NCBI GenBank assembly: GCA_963556065.3 | Contig: CAUVYH020000014.1 | Coordinates: 1-64,000 of the forward strand | Source of the DNA: JBAXTE01 sp963556065 | Lineage (GTDB): Bacteria; Bacteroidota; Bacteroidia; Bacteroidales; WCHB1-69 | Length of the DNA stretch: 64,000 nucleotides | Direction: 5' to 3' | In this document: in pieces, positions 27,555 through 37,093 of the stretch | Layout of the letters: each line of letters opens with the position of its first letter | Position numbering within the stretch: position 1 is the stretch's first letter | Translations under genes and position numbers: made by a program | The notes under the pieces: model-generated | Database searches by the model: none | Told to the model about the DNA's origin: nothing | Seen by the model: only the letters and a program-made list of their open reading frames with translations

Positions 27555-28868
27555 TTATTTTGATTTTTTAAGCGGAGTTTTTTTCACTGTTTTTTTAACC
27601 GGAGTTGTAGTCTTTTTAACTCCAACTTTTTGAGCACTATTAATTTCTACAGGTTTAACTGTAGGTTCAGCCGGTTTAGTTGTAGAAGTCGCTGTTGTTG
27701 TAGTCTGATTTTTTGCAGCATTGTCCAGTTCTGGAATCTTTTGAGCGCGGGGAGCAAATGATATTTGACGACCGTAAATCAACCGCACATCCATCTGTTT
27801 ATCTTTAAAAAACGGCACCTGATCGGCATAGTCAAGAACAACATCGGCCAATTCGTCCGGTTTTTTGCGAAATGTACAATTTAGTTTAGAATAATTATCG
27901 AAAGCTACCACTTCGAGTTGTCCACCAAAATTGGCATCCGCTTTAAGTTTCGTCCTCAAATCGCGGAAATCGCGGAATGAGCCGGAAGCATAAAATCTGA
28001 GTTCAAAAGGAGTTCCATTATTTACCCAGTCGCCAATATAAGAATTAAATACGCCCAATAGTTTTTCTACATTGTCATTAATTGCTTGGGTAATACCGGC
28101 TGTTACTGAGCCTTTTACATCGCGTGAGCTGTTCCAGGAACTTTCCATAATAACAGTTCCAAGACCTTCCGCCGTACAATTGTCATAAGCTTTGGCTTCA
28201 ATAATTATTTTTGAGGAATTACGAGTATCAAACGCTTCGCTTTTTGAAGTGATGGTAATTTTGCTGATGCGGATAATGAATTGGGCATCCGCTTTAAAGC
28301 CTAAATTTTGAACATACGTTTCCTCTTTGAAATCACCCGATTCTTGTCCGATTCCCTGAGCTTCTTTTTTTAAGGCATCAAAACGGGTTTTCTCAATATA
28401 TCTATACTTCCGGTTGGATAAGGCTTCGTTGATTCGCTCCGTAGCATAGTCGTAATTTCCGACCTCTTCTTTAGCAATAGACCTAGGATCGTACATAACC
28501 AAAAAGCGCACGCCTCCAATTGATTTTGCCAGCAGATTAATGTCCGCTTTAAGCGGGTTTAAACTTACCACAGCACTCACCGCAACTTCGTAACGATCGG
28601 GGAATGGGGTTTCTTTGACTATTTTATAGCTGGCTATATACCCATCGGTTTTTGTAGAAATTGCATCCGAAAGCACCATAAAATTTTCAACTTTTGTCTC
28701 GGAACTTACTGCCACACCAACGGCTTGTCCAACTGCAGTGCGAAGTGCATCCTGAATGGCATCTTCTCGTTTTAATCCCTGACCCGTCGCCTCAACCGTC
28801 GTTGTTTCCTGCGCCCAAACAACCATTGATGGCAAGATTATAAAAAACAATAATAAAATCTTTTTCAT
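27555..28868 (-). CDS. Secreted FlgT-N/LPP20-like protein
   Basis: The 437-residue protein has a signal peptide ending VVWAQ (about residue 20). Next comes VEATGQGLKREDAIQDALRTAVGQAVGVAV and SSETKVENFMVLSDAISTKTDGYI, the pattern of the FlgT N-terminal/LPP20 fold. A central domain covers residues 110-350. The C-terminal 80 residues are Thr/Lys/Pro-rich and very basic. No flagellar genes are present, so a flagellar role is unlikely. It shares the N-terminal module with the next gene upstream (a paralogue). Confidence 0.75.
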   Translation of the reverse strand: MKKILLLFFIILPSMVVWAQETTTVEATGQGLKREDAIQDALRTAVGQAVGVAVSSETKVENFMVLSDAISTKTDGYIASYKIVKETPFPDRYEVAVSAVVSLNPLKADINLLAKSIGGVRFLVMYDPRSIAKEEVGNYDYATERINEALSNRKYRYIEKTRFDALKKEAQGIGQESGDFKEETYVQNLGFKADAQFIIRISKITITSKSEAFDTRNSSKIIIEAKAYDNCTAEGLGTVIMESSWNSSRDVKGSVTAGITQAINDNVEKLLGVFNSYIGDWVNNGTPFELRFYASGSFRDFRDLRTKLKADANFGGQLEVVAFDNYSKLNCTFRKKPDELADVVLDYADQVPFFKDKQMDVRLIYGRQISFAPRAQKIPELDNAAKNQTTTTATSTTKPAEPTVKPVEINSAQKVGVKKTTTPVKKTVKKTPLKKSK

Positions 28869-28896
28869 TTTTTCAAATCATTTAAATAAACACTTT

Positions 28897-30030
28897 TTAT
28901 AGCACCAAAGCAAGAGCAAACTTACCGATAGTAGAAGCTATGCTCCCAATTTTTGTCCAATTAATTTTATTTTTCACTTTGGAGGTGTCCACGGTTATCT
29001 TACCATCAGCCGATCCGATTACATCAAGCACCTCAACACCCTTTTTAGCTCCAAACGCTTCAAGCAGAGATTTTCCCGCTGAAACAATTTTTGGGAATTT
29101 TCCGGTTTTCGGATCGTAAATCTTACTGTAGTCAAGCACTACATTTCCCTTTTCGTCCATAACAACCGGAAACATGGAAGGATCGTAAGTTTTGCCATTT
29201 AGATTAAACGCCAGTTTGCTTAAATCCGTTATTTCGGTCGTGCTTGCAGTATCGGCGGTCGTTCCAGTACCATCTGCCGTGGTTGTTTCGGGTAGCGAAG
29301 TAATCTGCTTAACGGTATTCATGGTTGTCTTTTTCGCATCCGTTGTTTTGGCAACCTGATCGTAAATAGCCGGTGCTAACCCATTTTTCTCATATAATGG
29401 AATCCGCATCGTAACTTCGATATATCCTTCTTTTTCCACAGCTTCACCTATTTGAACGGCATTTTTTATAACACCATCTACGCGGGAGTAAACATAATCG
29501 GAAGTGGTAATCATATCCTGTACTTTGGTTTCGGAAGTAACTTGTACCCCCTTGGTGATTTCCAACAAGTTCCGTTGTGCAACAACGATTGCCCCACGTT
29601 TTGCCATTAATTTTGCCTGAGCAGCGTTTTTGAATCGTTCATTATCTATTACCGATTCTCCTTTTGCTTCAATGTACTGATTTGTCCAATCAACCTTGCC
29701 TTTCGGGAGTTCCTGAACAACGGGTTCCACCGGCACAGATATCGCATCATTTCCTGTCCCTATAGTAATCGTATCTTTAAGCACCAGCTTTTCTTTAAGT
29801 ATCGGTTTTTCGAGAGCCTTGCCCGCTTTAATCGGTTTTGTTTTGGAATCAGTCGGTTTACTTACAACCTTAGTCGGTTTTAATGCTGTTTTTTTACCGG
29901 AATTATCAATCTTCTTATTAATCTTTTGAGCATTCAGGTTTGACAATGGTAATAGCAAAGCGATAGTTAATAAGAAGAGTACAGTTTGACTGCGCAATAC
30001 TATAAAATTGGTAATTTTTTTTGTTTTCAT
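28897..30030 (-). CDS. Secreted LPP20-domain protein
   Basis: About 377 residues with a signal peptide (FLLTIALLLPLSNLNAQ), then a Lys/Pro/Thr-rich spacer (35-90) and an LPP20-like domain: EAKGESVIDNERFKNAAQAKLMAKRGAIVVAQRNLLE, TSETKVQDMITTSDYVYSRVDG. It parallels the N-terminal module of its downstream neighbour. The C-terminal half mentions VVMDEKGNVVLDYSKIYDPKTGKFP, of no known family, and ends hydrophobic. Three start codons are close (TTG 30039, ATG 30036, ATG 30030); the last gives the cleanest signal peptide. Confidence 0.75.
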   Translation of the reverse strand: MKTKKITNFIVLRSQTVLFLLTIALLLPLSNLNAQKINKKIDNSGKKTALKPTKVVSKPTDSKTKPIKAGKALEKPILKEKLVLKDTITIGTGNDAISVPVEPVVQELPKGKVDWTNQYIEAKGESVIDNERFKNAAQAKLMAKRGAIVVAQRNLLEITKGVQVTSETKVQDMITTSDYVYSRVDGVIKNAVQIGEAVEKEGYIEVTMRIPLYEKNGLAPAIYDQVAKTTDAKKTTMNTVKQITSLPETTTADGTGTTADTASTTEITDLSKLAFNLNGKTYDPSMFPVVMDEKGNVVLDYSKIYDPKTGKFPKIVSAGKSLLEAFGAKKGVEVLDVIGSADGKITVDTSKVKNKINWTKIGSIASTIGKFALALVL

Positions 30031-30039
30031 AAGCATCAA

Positions 30040-30369
30040 TTTTTATATTTTATAACTAAACAATATTAACATTTAAAGGATAAAATTACATTTAAAAATT
30101 CGAGTAACCAAATAATTAACTAAAATAAAGTCTTCCTTAAAAAGCGATGTTGCTTTTGGCAAAGACTATGCCAAAAAATATCATTAGTTATATTAATTAT
30201 GCTCTCACCGAAAAGCCACCTTGTTCAATTTCAACGAATTTCACCTTGAAAAACTATAAAATGTGAACTTCCGCCACAATCAAATTCGGCAAACCAAATC
30301 TTCACAAATTTCGCTCGTCAGAATAAATTTATGCAATTTCAATAAAAAAAGCACAGACCATTTTATGGG
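30040..30369. other. Non-coding gap
   Basis: AT-rich, no convincing gene. It must contain the promoter for the secreted-protein operon (minus strand). A short hairpin-like stretch GGCAAAGACTATGCC lies near 30158-30172, too weak to call. Confidence 0.4.
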
Positions 30370-31326
30370 TTATTTATCTCTATTAATATGATAAAGTTTA
30401 TCAATAAGGGTTGGAAGCATTCGAATAGCAGCCAGTTCTCTCCATTTTTTAGGAGCTTCCACTGCCGGAATCCCAAAATAAACTTTCCCGGCCGGGTCGG
30501 TATTTTTGTCGATTGCAGAGGTGGCTAAAATTGTAGTTCCTTTGGCAATAACAATGTCTTTATCGATAGAAACATTCGCCCAAATCATACAATCATCTTC
30601 AAGAGTCGTAACACCTGCAATCATTGTGTTAGCCCCAATGAGGCAATTCTTTCCGATTCGTGTATCGTGGCCGACGTGAGCATGGTTATCGAATTTGGTT
30701 CCGGCTCCGATAATCGTATCCGAAGACACCCCTTTATCAATGGTGCAAAGCGCTCCGATTTCAACATCATTACCAATCACAACCCGACCGCACGAGATCA
30801 TTTTGTCCCAATACTGAGGGCGTCTTTTAAAATAGTATGCATCGGCTCCGATTACTGCATTTGCATGAATTGTAACATTATCGCCAATAATAGCATGATC
30901 GTATATTGATGCATTGGAATGAATAATACAATTATCGCCGATTACCACATTGTTTCCGATAAAAGCGCCCGGCTGAATAATGGTATTTTTTCCTATTTTG
31001 GCAGAAGGGCTGATTGCCGCCACAGCAGGCTCAAATTTACGAAAATGAGTCACTATTTTAATATAATCTCTAAAGGGGTCATCCGAAATAATTAGCACTT
31101 TTCCCTGAGGGCAATCTACTTCTTTGTTGATAATAATGGTAGTCGCCGCAGAATTCAGTGCTTTTTGATAATATTTCGGATGATCGACAAAGGTAAGATC
31201 TCCGTCTTGAACATTGTGAATTTCATTGATTCCCGAAACAATATGATCTTCATTTCCAAAAACCGTAACGCTATTTCCGATAATTTCAACAATTTGTTTT
31301 ATGTTGAAAAGAACTTTAAATTTCAT
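30370..31326 (-). CDS. LpxD-like acyltransferase paralogue (left-handed beta-helix)
   Basis: The 318-residue protein has an N-terminal LpxD-type uridine-binding region (GINEIHNVQDGDLTFVDHPKYYQKAL) and a long hexapeptide-repeat beta-helix (about 100-290, e.g. IGDNCIIHSNASIYDHAIIGDNVTI, VGHDTRIGKNCLIGANTMIAG). The histidine in NHAHVGHD matches the LpxD active-site region. It differs from the true lpxD at 34457. Bacteroidota often carry this second copy next to efp. It may add a different acyl chain to a UDP-sugar; substrate inferred only. Confidence 0.82.
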   Translation of the reverse strand: MKFKVLFNIKQIVEIIGNSVTVFGNEDHIVSGINEIHNVQDGDLTFVDHPKYYQKALNSAATTIIINKEVDCPQGKVLIISDDPFRDYIKIVTHFRKFEPAVAAISPSAKIGKNTIIQPGAFIGNNVVIGDNCIIHSNASIYDHAIIGDNVTIHANAVIGADAYYFKRRPQYWDKMISCGRVVIGNDVEIGALCTIDKGVSSDTIIGAGTKFDNHAHVGHDTRIGKNCLIGANTMIAGVTTLEDDCMIWANVSIDKDIVIAKGTTILATSAIDKNTDPAGKVYFGIPAVEAPKKWRELAAIRMLPTLIDKLYHINRDK

Positions 31327-31405
31327 GCTTTCATAATTTTAACAGACAACGCCCCCGAAAAAAGAGGTTGCTCAAATTGTAAAATTCCAACAACCTATGA
31401 ATCCT

Positions 31406-31972
31406 CTATTTTACTCGTTCCGAGTACCTGTTGGTTCGGGTATCTACTCTAATTTTCTCACCCGATTCGATAAACAGCGGAATCATAACTTCAGCTCCCG
31501 TTTCAACGGTTGCACGCTTTAATGCGTTTGTAGCAGTGTCTCCTTTAACCCCAGGCTCGGTATAAGTAACTTCCAAATCCACGAATGGAGGTAAATCACA
31601 AGCCAATGGGCTTTCGGTATCCACATGATAAAGTATTTCCACCATTTGGCCTTCTTTAAGTAAACCAGGATTGCTGATCATCGATTCTTGTACGGTAATC
31701 TGTTCATACGTTTCTTGATGCATAAAATTATACACATCGTTTCCTTCTTTATAAAGAAATTGATAAGGGCGACGTTCAACACGGGTAATCTCAATCTTCG
31801 CACCGGATGGAAAAGTATTATCGAGCACTTTTCCTGTTTTTAAACTTTTAAGTTTCGTGCGAATAAACGCTGCTCCTTTACCCGGTTTAACATGTTGAAA
31901 TTCGACTACAATATAAATATCATTGTTAAATTCAATACAAAGTCCATTTCTTATTTCTGTTGTTGTAGCCAT
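31406..31972 (-). CDS. efp: Translation elongation factor P
   Basis: The 188-residue protein has the three-domain EF-P layout. The tip loop KPGKGAAFIRTKLKSLKTG carries lysine at about 32, the residue modified in some bacteria. Later motifs are YNFMHQETYEQ and the C-terminal OB domain with GDTATNALKRATVETGAEVMIPLFI. It relieves ribosome stalling at polyproline. The -7 box at 32012 supports its own promoter. Confidence 0.97.
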   Translation of the reverse strand: MATTTEIRNGLCIEFNNDIYIVVEFQHVKPGKGAAFIRTKLKSLKTGKVLDNTFPSGAKIEITRVERRPYQFLYKEGNDVYNFMHQETYEQITVQESMISNPGLLKEGQMVEILYHVDTESPLACDLPPFVDLEVTYTEPGVKGDTATNALKRATVETGAEVMIPLFIESGEKIRVDTRTNRYSERVK

Positions 31973-32011
31973 AAAAATTATTTTAATTATGATAAATTAT
32001 TGATTAGCTGA

Positions 32012-32019
32012 CAAATTTA
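32012..32019 (-). promoter_or_regulatory. Bacteroidota -7 promoter box for efp
   Basis: TAAATTTG on the minus strand, 39 bases before the efp ATG. Confidence 0.45.
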
Positions 32020-32054
32020 CAAAAAAAGCCCTATTGTTCAAAAAATATTTTTAC

Positions 32055-32080
32055 AAAAAAAAGGAAGTATTAAACTTCCT
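32055..32080 (-). terminator. Terminator of the lpxC-fabZ/lpxA operon
   Basis: On the minus strand AGGAAGT-TTAAT-ACTTCCT followed by a run of T, 25 bases past the lpxA stop. Confidence 0.8.
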
Positions 32081-32104
32081 CTGATATCTTAAACAAAAGA
32101 GAGA

Positions 32105-32887
32105 TTATTTCGTTTCATAACCCTTCATAATTCCGCCCTCCGATTTTGCGATGAAAGCCAGTATTGTATCTCGTTCTACAGATTTCGGAATCATCTCTTT
32201 GACTTGCTCTACTCCTTTTGCAATATTTTTATTCTGTTGAAAAATAATTCGATAAATATCCTGAATCGTATTGATAGACTCTTGGGAAAATCCTCTTCGG
32301 CTTAATCCCACAGAGTTAACCCCCACATAAGACAGCGGTTCACGAGCCGCTTTAACATAGGGAGGAACATCTTTGCGAACAAGAGAAGCCCCGGCAATAA
32401 AAGAATGAGCTCCTATATTAATAAATTGTTGTACCGCAACCATTCCCTCTAAAATTGCCCAATCTTCAATCGTAATATGACCGGCCAAATTTACAGAATT
32501 GGCAATAATTACATGATCTCCTACGATACAATCGTGTGCAATATGAACATAAGCCATCAGCAGGCAATTTTTACCCACTTCGCTTTTCATGCTGGCTATG
32601 GTCCCTCTATTAACGGTGACACATTCTCTGATAATGGTGTTGTCTCCAATGATTGTGACGGAATTTTCGCCTTTATATTTTAAATCCTGTGGAATTGCAG
32701 AGATTACAGCACCCGGAAAAATTTTAACATTATTTCCAATCCGTGCACCATTCATAATAACTACATTCGATGCAATCTGGCAACCTTCGCCAATAACAAC
32801 ATCTTCTTCTATAGTTACAAATGCATTTATACGAGTATCTTTACCAATTTTTGCGTTAGGGTGGATGCTTGTTAGTTGATGAATCAT
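32105..32887 (-). CDS. lpxA: UDP-GlcNAc acyltransferase
   Basis: LpxA adds the first 3-hydroxyacyl chain to UDP-GlcNAc, the first step of lipid A synthesis. The 260-residue protein has hexapeptide repeats from residue 7 (IHPNAKIGKD), the catalytic histidine in YVHIAHDC, and the C-terminal helices ending in KSEGGIMKGYE. A TTG at 32917 would extend it into lpxC-fabZ; the ATG at 32887 gives the standard start MIHQLTSIHPNA, four bases after that gene's stop, so it is preferred. Confidence 0.95.
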   Translation of the reverse strand: MIHQLTSIHPNAKIGKDTRINAFVTIEEDVVIGEGCQIASNVVIMNGARIGNNVKIFPGAVISAIPQDLKYKGENSVTIIGDNTIIRECVTVNRGTIASMKSEVGKNCLLMAYVHIAHDCIVGDHVIIANSVNLAGHITIEDWAILEGMVAVQQFINIGAHSFIAGASLVRKDVPPYVKAAREPLSYVGVNSVGLSRRGFSQESINTIQDIYRIIFQQNKNIAKGVEQVKEMIPKSVERDTILAFIAKSEGGIMKGYETK

Positions 32888-32891
32888 AAAA

Positions 32892-34277
32892 TCAAGATTT
32901 TTTTGCAATTTGAGCAAGCATTTCTGCTTCCATAACTACCTTGTTATTAACATAAGCTAGTCCTCTCATGTGGCAAAGTCCCCGACGTATCGGAGAAACA
33001 AGTTTCAAGTGAAAAATCAACGTATCTCCGGGAACAACTTTTTGACGAAATTTAACTTCACTGATTTTTAAGAATAAAGTGGAATAGTTCTCCGGATCAG
33101 ATACTGAACTTAATGCTAATATACCCCCTACCTGAGCCATGGCTTCAATTTGCAAAACGCCCGGCATTACCGGTTCTTCAGGAAAATGTCCCACAAAGAA
33201 ACCTTCATTCATGGTCACATTTTTAAGTCCGATTACACTATCGCTGTCCATAGAAAGAATCTTATCTACTAATAAGAATGGCGGACGATGCGGTAGTAAT
33301 TTTTTAATCTGATTAATATCGTATAGCGGTGGTTTGGACAAATCATACGAAGGCAGGGTGCTTTCCGTGAGAAATTCTTTTTTTATTAATTTCGCAAATT
33401 CTATGTTGGATTGATGCCCTGGCCGAATTGCGATGATATGACCTTTAATAGGCATGCCAACTGTTGATAAATCTCCTATAAGGTCGAGCAATTTGTGGCG
33501 AGCCGGCTCATTATTATAATATAAATCGACATTATTAAGAATTCCCTGTTCTTTTACCTCAATATCGTGACGATTAAAGAATGTTGCCAATTTTTCCAGC
33601 TCGGGTTTGCTTACCATCCTGTCAACAAACACAATAGCATTGTTCACATCGCCGCCTTTTACTAAATTATTTTGAATAAGGATATCCAAATCATGTAAAA
33701 ACACAAACGTACGACACTTTGCAAATTCACCGGCAAATTCATCAATATGGTATAAAGATGCATGTTGATTGGTTAGCACATCCGAATCGTAATCAACCAT
33801 CACGGAAATACGAAAGTCATCGGCTGGAATCGCAATAATTTCGACCTTTTTCTCCGCGTTAACAAAGGTGATGTTTTTGGTAATCTCAAAATATTTACGT
33901 GGCGCATCCTGCTCTTCAAATCCTACTTTTTCGAGTGCTTCCACATAACATCTGGCACTTCCGTCAAGAATCGGAGTTTCTTCACAATCAATGTTTATTA
34001 ACACATTATCAATTTGCAAACCCGCTAATGCCGCTACACAATGTTCAATCGTGCGAACTTCAGCGTCATTTTGCCGAATTGAAGTGCCTCTCGAAGTATC
34101 AAAGACATTGTTAACATCTACGGATATCAATGGTGCTCCGTCAAGATCAATACGACAAAATTTAATTCCGTGGTTAACTGGAGCCGGGTATATGGTGAGG
34201 GTTACATTTTTTCCGGTATGCAAACCCGCACCGGAAATTGTAACTGAATTTCTTATTGTTCTTTGTTTTTCTCTCAT
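32892..34277 (-). CDS. lpxC: Bifunctional LpxC deacetylase / FabZ dehydratase fusion
   Basis: The 461-residue protein is a fusion. The LpxC part (1-300) has SGAGLHTGKNVTLTI at the start, the zinc-binding EHCVAAL and later GH.. region (KLLDLIGDLSTVG). It commits UDP-GlcNAc to lipid A. The FabZ part (about 318-460) has LLPHRPPFLLVDKI and GHFPEEPVMPGVLQIEAMAQ with the catalytic His and Glu, and dehydrates 3-hydroxyacyl-ACP. LpxC and FabZ compete for the same acyl substrate, so the fusion likely balances lipid A against phospholipid. This fusion is known in Bacteroidota and is normal here. Confidence 0.96.
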   Translation of the reverse strand: MREKQRTIRNSVTISGAGLHTGKNVTLTIYPAPVNHGIKFCRIDLDGAPLISVDVNNVFDTSRGTSIRQNDAEVRTIEHCVAALAGLQIDNVLINIDCEETPILDGSARCYVEALEKVGFEEQDAPRKYFEITKNITFVNAEKKVEIIAIPADDFRISVMVDYDSDVLTNQHASLYHIDEFAGEFAKCRTFVFLHDLDILIQNNLVKGGDVNNAIVFVDRMVSKPELEKLATFFNRHDIEVKEQGILNNVDLYYNNEPARHKLLDLIGDLSTVGMPIKGHIIAIRPGHQSNIEFAKLIKKEFLTESTLPSYDLSKPPLYDINQIKKLLPHRPPFLLVDKILSMDSDSVIGLKNVTMNEGFFVGHFPEEPVMPGVLQIEAMAQVGGILALSSVSDPENYSTLFLKISEVKFRQKVVPGDTLIFHLKLVSPIRRGLCHMRGLAYVNNKVVMEAEMLAQIAKKS

Positions 34278-34285
34278 AACGCCGG

Positions 34286-34293
34286 CAAAGATA
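34286..34293 (-). promoter_or_regulatory. Bacteroidota -7 promoter box for lpxC-fabZ
   Basis: TATCTTTG on the minus strand, only eight bases from the ATG. With a start site about seven bases past the box the mRNA would have almost no leader. Confidence 0.55.
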
Positions 34294-34456
34294 AAGAATA
34301 ATTATTTACACTGTGAAAAAATGTTAATAAATTCAGTCGCTTTCATCCGCACAAATTCACTTAAAATATTGTATTACTTTAATTTAAAGAAAATATAAAA
34401 GAATTGATATTAACCGATTAAAAAAGAAAAAAAACATGTTGATTTTAGTAAACGAA

Positions 34457-35497
34457 CTAAATTTCTTTGTTTTTAGAGTCAAATTTCTTTTCCAAAGCAG
34501 TAAGACGACCATATATTTCGGGTAATTTTCGGAACAAAATGAACACTCTTTTATATGCAGATGCATCAAATGCAGGTGAACCCATCAAAATTGCACCTTT
34601 TTCCTCTACATTATTAGGAATTCCCGATTGAGCGGCAATTTTTATGTCATCGGCCAGCGTAATATGTCCGCTAACTCCCACTTGTCCGCCGACCATGAGA
34701 TTTTTACCCAGTTTTGCGGAGCCCGCAATGCCTGCTTGTGCTGCAATTACCGTATTATTTCCAATTTCGACATTATGCGCAACCTGAATTAAATTATCGA
34801 GTTTAACTCCTTTGCGAATGATTGTGGAACCTATCGTCGCCCTATCGATACAGCAATTGGCACCGATCTCAACATGATCTTCAATAACCACGTTGCCTAT
34901 TTGAGCTACTTTTAAGAATTCTTCATCCTGTTGAGGTGCAAAGCCAAAGCCGTCGGCTCCTACTACAGTTCCGGAATGAATCGTACACTTGTTTCCAACA
35001 ATACAATCTGCATAGATTTTAACTCCGGCATTCAAGACCGTATCGTTTCCTATCTTTACATTATCGCCAATGACTACATGCGGATATAGTTTTACACGAT
35101 CCCCTATTGTTGCGTTATCGCCAATGCTTACAAACTCTGCAATATAACAATTTTCTCCCAAGCGAGCACTTTCGGAAATATAAGCAAGTTTTGAAATTCC
35201 GACTTTTTGTTGCTTCATACTATTGTAAACATCCAATAACTGAGCGAATGCCATATAGGGATTGGAAACCCGAATAAGCGTTGTTTTTACAGGCTTATCC
35301 GCTACAAAATCCTTACTTACCATGCACGCAGTAGCCGTAGTTTCGTAAATAAAGTGTGTATATTTAGGGTTTGCCAGAAAGGTAAGTGTGTTTTCACCGC
35401 CTTCTTCTATTTTTGATAAACTCGAAACCGATGCCAATTCGTCTCCTTCAATGGTTCCGTTTGTAATATCGGCAATTTGTTTAACTGTAAACTTCAT
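34457..35497 (-). CDS. lpxD: UDP-3-O-acylglucosamine N-acyltransferase
   Basis: The 346-residue protein has the N-terminal LpxD uridine-binding domain (VSSLSKIEEGGENTLTFLANPKYTHFIYET), then a long left-handed beta-helix with regular hexapeptide repeats. GADGFGFAPQ and IQVAHNVEIG carry the conserved active-site region including the catalytic histidine. The C-terminal helix has FRKLPEIYGRLTALEKKF. It adds the second acyl chain in lipid A synthesis. Length is normal. Confidence 0.95.
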   Translation of the reverse strand: MKFTVKQIADITNGTIEGDELASVSSLSKIEEGGENTLTFLANPKYTHFIYETTATACMVSKDFVADKPVKTTLIRVSNPYMAFAQLLDVYNSMKQQKVGISKLAYISESARLGENCYIAEFVSIGDNATIGDRVKLYPHVVIGDNVKIGNDTVLNAGVKIYADCIVGNKCTIHSGTVVGADGFGFAPQQDEEFLKVAQIGNVVIEDHVEIGANCCIDRATIGSTIIRKGVKLDNLIQVAHNVEIGNNTVIAAQAGIAGSAKLGKNLMVGGQVGVSGHITLADDIKIAAQSGIPNNVEEKGAILMGSPAFDASAYKRVFILFRKLPEIYGRLTALEKKFDSKNKEI

Positions 35498-35635
35498 CTT
35501 ATGATTATTAATGAATCTTATCCTTTTAATCAGTTTTAGAGTGCAATTTTAATCATTTCCCTCCATATAATCTTCTTTTTTTTACCTATCAACAACTATA
35601 AAACTGATTATCAGATTATTATTATTTCACCCTTA

Positions 35636-36865
35636 TTATAATTTCGGATAACAAATAAAGTACTTGGTTACGATCTTCGTCAACATATCAATATTGAGTT
35701 GATCGGAAGCATCCGTCAAATCGAGCAATGTCCCGTCCTGAAGCAGTACGTTTATTTTACCTCCACTATGCGAATATGCGCTGTTTGAAATTTGGCCCGC
35801 AAAAACAAAGTAACTCGATTCTTCTTCCGTAATGTCGTATAAACGCATCGCCCTTTTTCCGATTTCGGCAACCCGCCGATTATCCGTGGGTGTATTAGAA
35901 AATTCGACTTTAAATAATTCCCGGTTTATCAACTTTTCAGCAAGCATTGAAAGAATTTTATCGGAATGATTTTGCCAGATTTTAATAGAGGTCATAATCT
36001 CATCATCATCTAAATTGGCAAACAACTTAAGAATATTCGGATCTTTTTTAAAATCACAGGCAGTGTAATTATGTTCAAAAAATTGTTTGAGCGATGGCGT
36101 TAAGAATATAGGGGTTCCTCTTTTCGTTAAAAATTCAGCTCTTTTCAGCACTTTTATCAGCAGTTGTTCGGCCCCCACCACGGTTTTATGAAGGTACACC
36201 TGCCAATACATGAGCCGACGCGACAATACAAATTTTTCTACCGAATAAATCCCTTTGATATCCACAACCAGCTCATCATTAACCACATTCAACATTTTAA
36301 TAATCCGCTCGGTGCCGATGATTCCTTCCGATACTCCGGTAAAAAAGCTGTCTCTCGACAGATAATCGAGCCGATCTACATCGAGCTGGCTTGACACCAG
36401 CTGGTGCAAAAATTTCTTAGGATACTGATCTTTAAAAATCCGATACGCGACCAGAAGTTTGCCTTCAAATTCGTCGTTCAGTGCTTCGAAGAAGAGTTCC
36501 GTAAGGTCTTCATGATTCATTTCGTGAACAATACAATTTTCGAGTGCATGCGAAAAAGGTCCGTGTCCAATATCGTGCAACAAGATGGCAATAACGGTCG
36601 ATTGTTCCTCTTCTGCCGTGATATCTACTCCTTTCTGACGCAGCACATCGATAGCCTGACACATCAGAAACATTGCCCCCAAAGCGTGCTGAAAACGGGT
36701 ATGTATGGCTCCCGGATAAACCAAGCCGGTAAGTCCCAATTGCTTGATTCTTCGTAATCGCTGAAAATAAGGATGCTCAATCAAATCGAAAATTAAATCG
36801 TTGGGGATGGTAATAAAACCATATACGGGATCGTTTATTATTTTACGCTTGTTTTTTACCGGCAT
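35636..36865 (-). CDS. HD-domain phosphohydrolase (dGTPase/YwfO-like)
   Basis: The 409-residue protein has the metal-binding HD signature LLHDIGHGPFSHALE, preceded by FQRLRRIKQLGLTGLVYPGAIHTRFQHALG, and DVDRLDYLSRDSFFTGV further on. This is the pattern of the YwfO/SAMHD-like subgroup of dNTP triphosphohydrolases. The natural substrate is not certain. The gene lies upstream of lpxD on the same strand with a 138-base gap. Confidence 0.9.
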   Translation of the reverse strand: MPVKNKRKIINDPVYGFITIPNDLIFDLIEHPYFQRLRRIKQLGLTGLVYPGAIHTRFQHALGAMFLMCQAIDVLRQKGVDITAEEEQSTVIAILLHDIGHGPFSHALENCIVHEMNHEDLTELFFEALNDEFEGKLLVAYRIFKDQYPKKFLHQLVSSQLDVDRLDYLSRDSFFTGVSEGIIGTERIIKMLNVVNDELVVDIKGIYSVEKFVLSRRLMYWQVYLHKTVVGAEQLLIKVLKRAEFLTKRGTPIFLTPSLKQFFEHNYTACDFKKDPNILKLFANLDDDEIMTSIKIWQNHSDKILSMLAEKLINRELFKVEFSNTPTDNRRVAEIGKRAMRLYDITEEESSYFVFAGQISNSAYSHSGGKINVLLQDGTLLDLTDASDQLNIDMLTKIVTKYFICYPKL

Positions 36866-36958
36866 ATCGGATGTTCTTTATTTTGAATTAATTGTGTTCG
36901 GAAAACCGAATCATGTATTAAAAAGCGAATTTACTAAATTTTGCACTGAAATTTTTAA

Positions 36959-36966
36959 TATTTTTG
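36959..36966 (+). promoter_or_regulatory. Possible -7 promoter box for porX
   Basis: TATTTTTG, with a TTTG 15 bases upstream (spacing shorter than ideal), about 130 bases ahead of porX. Confidence 0.35.
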
Positions 36967-37093
36967 TATTGGATTAAAAATTTCACGGAATTATCAACAT
37001 TCGAACGGATTGATTTCAGATAAAGCCGATTGCTCATACTCCTAAACATAACAAGCAGGTAACTAAAACACGTTCTTAAAAAAACAAAAAACA

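Noticed and set aside
32892..34277. LpxC-FabZ fusion as an anomaly
   Set aside because: This fusion is established in Bacteroidota and expected here.
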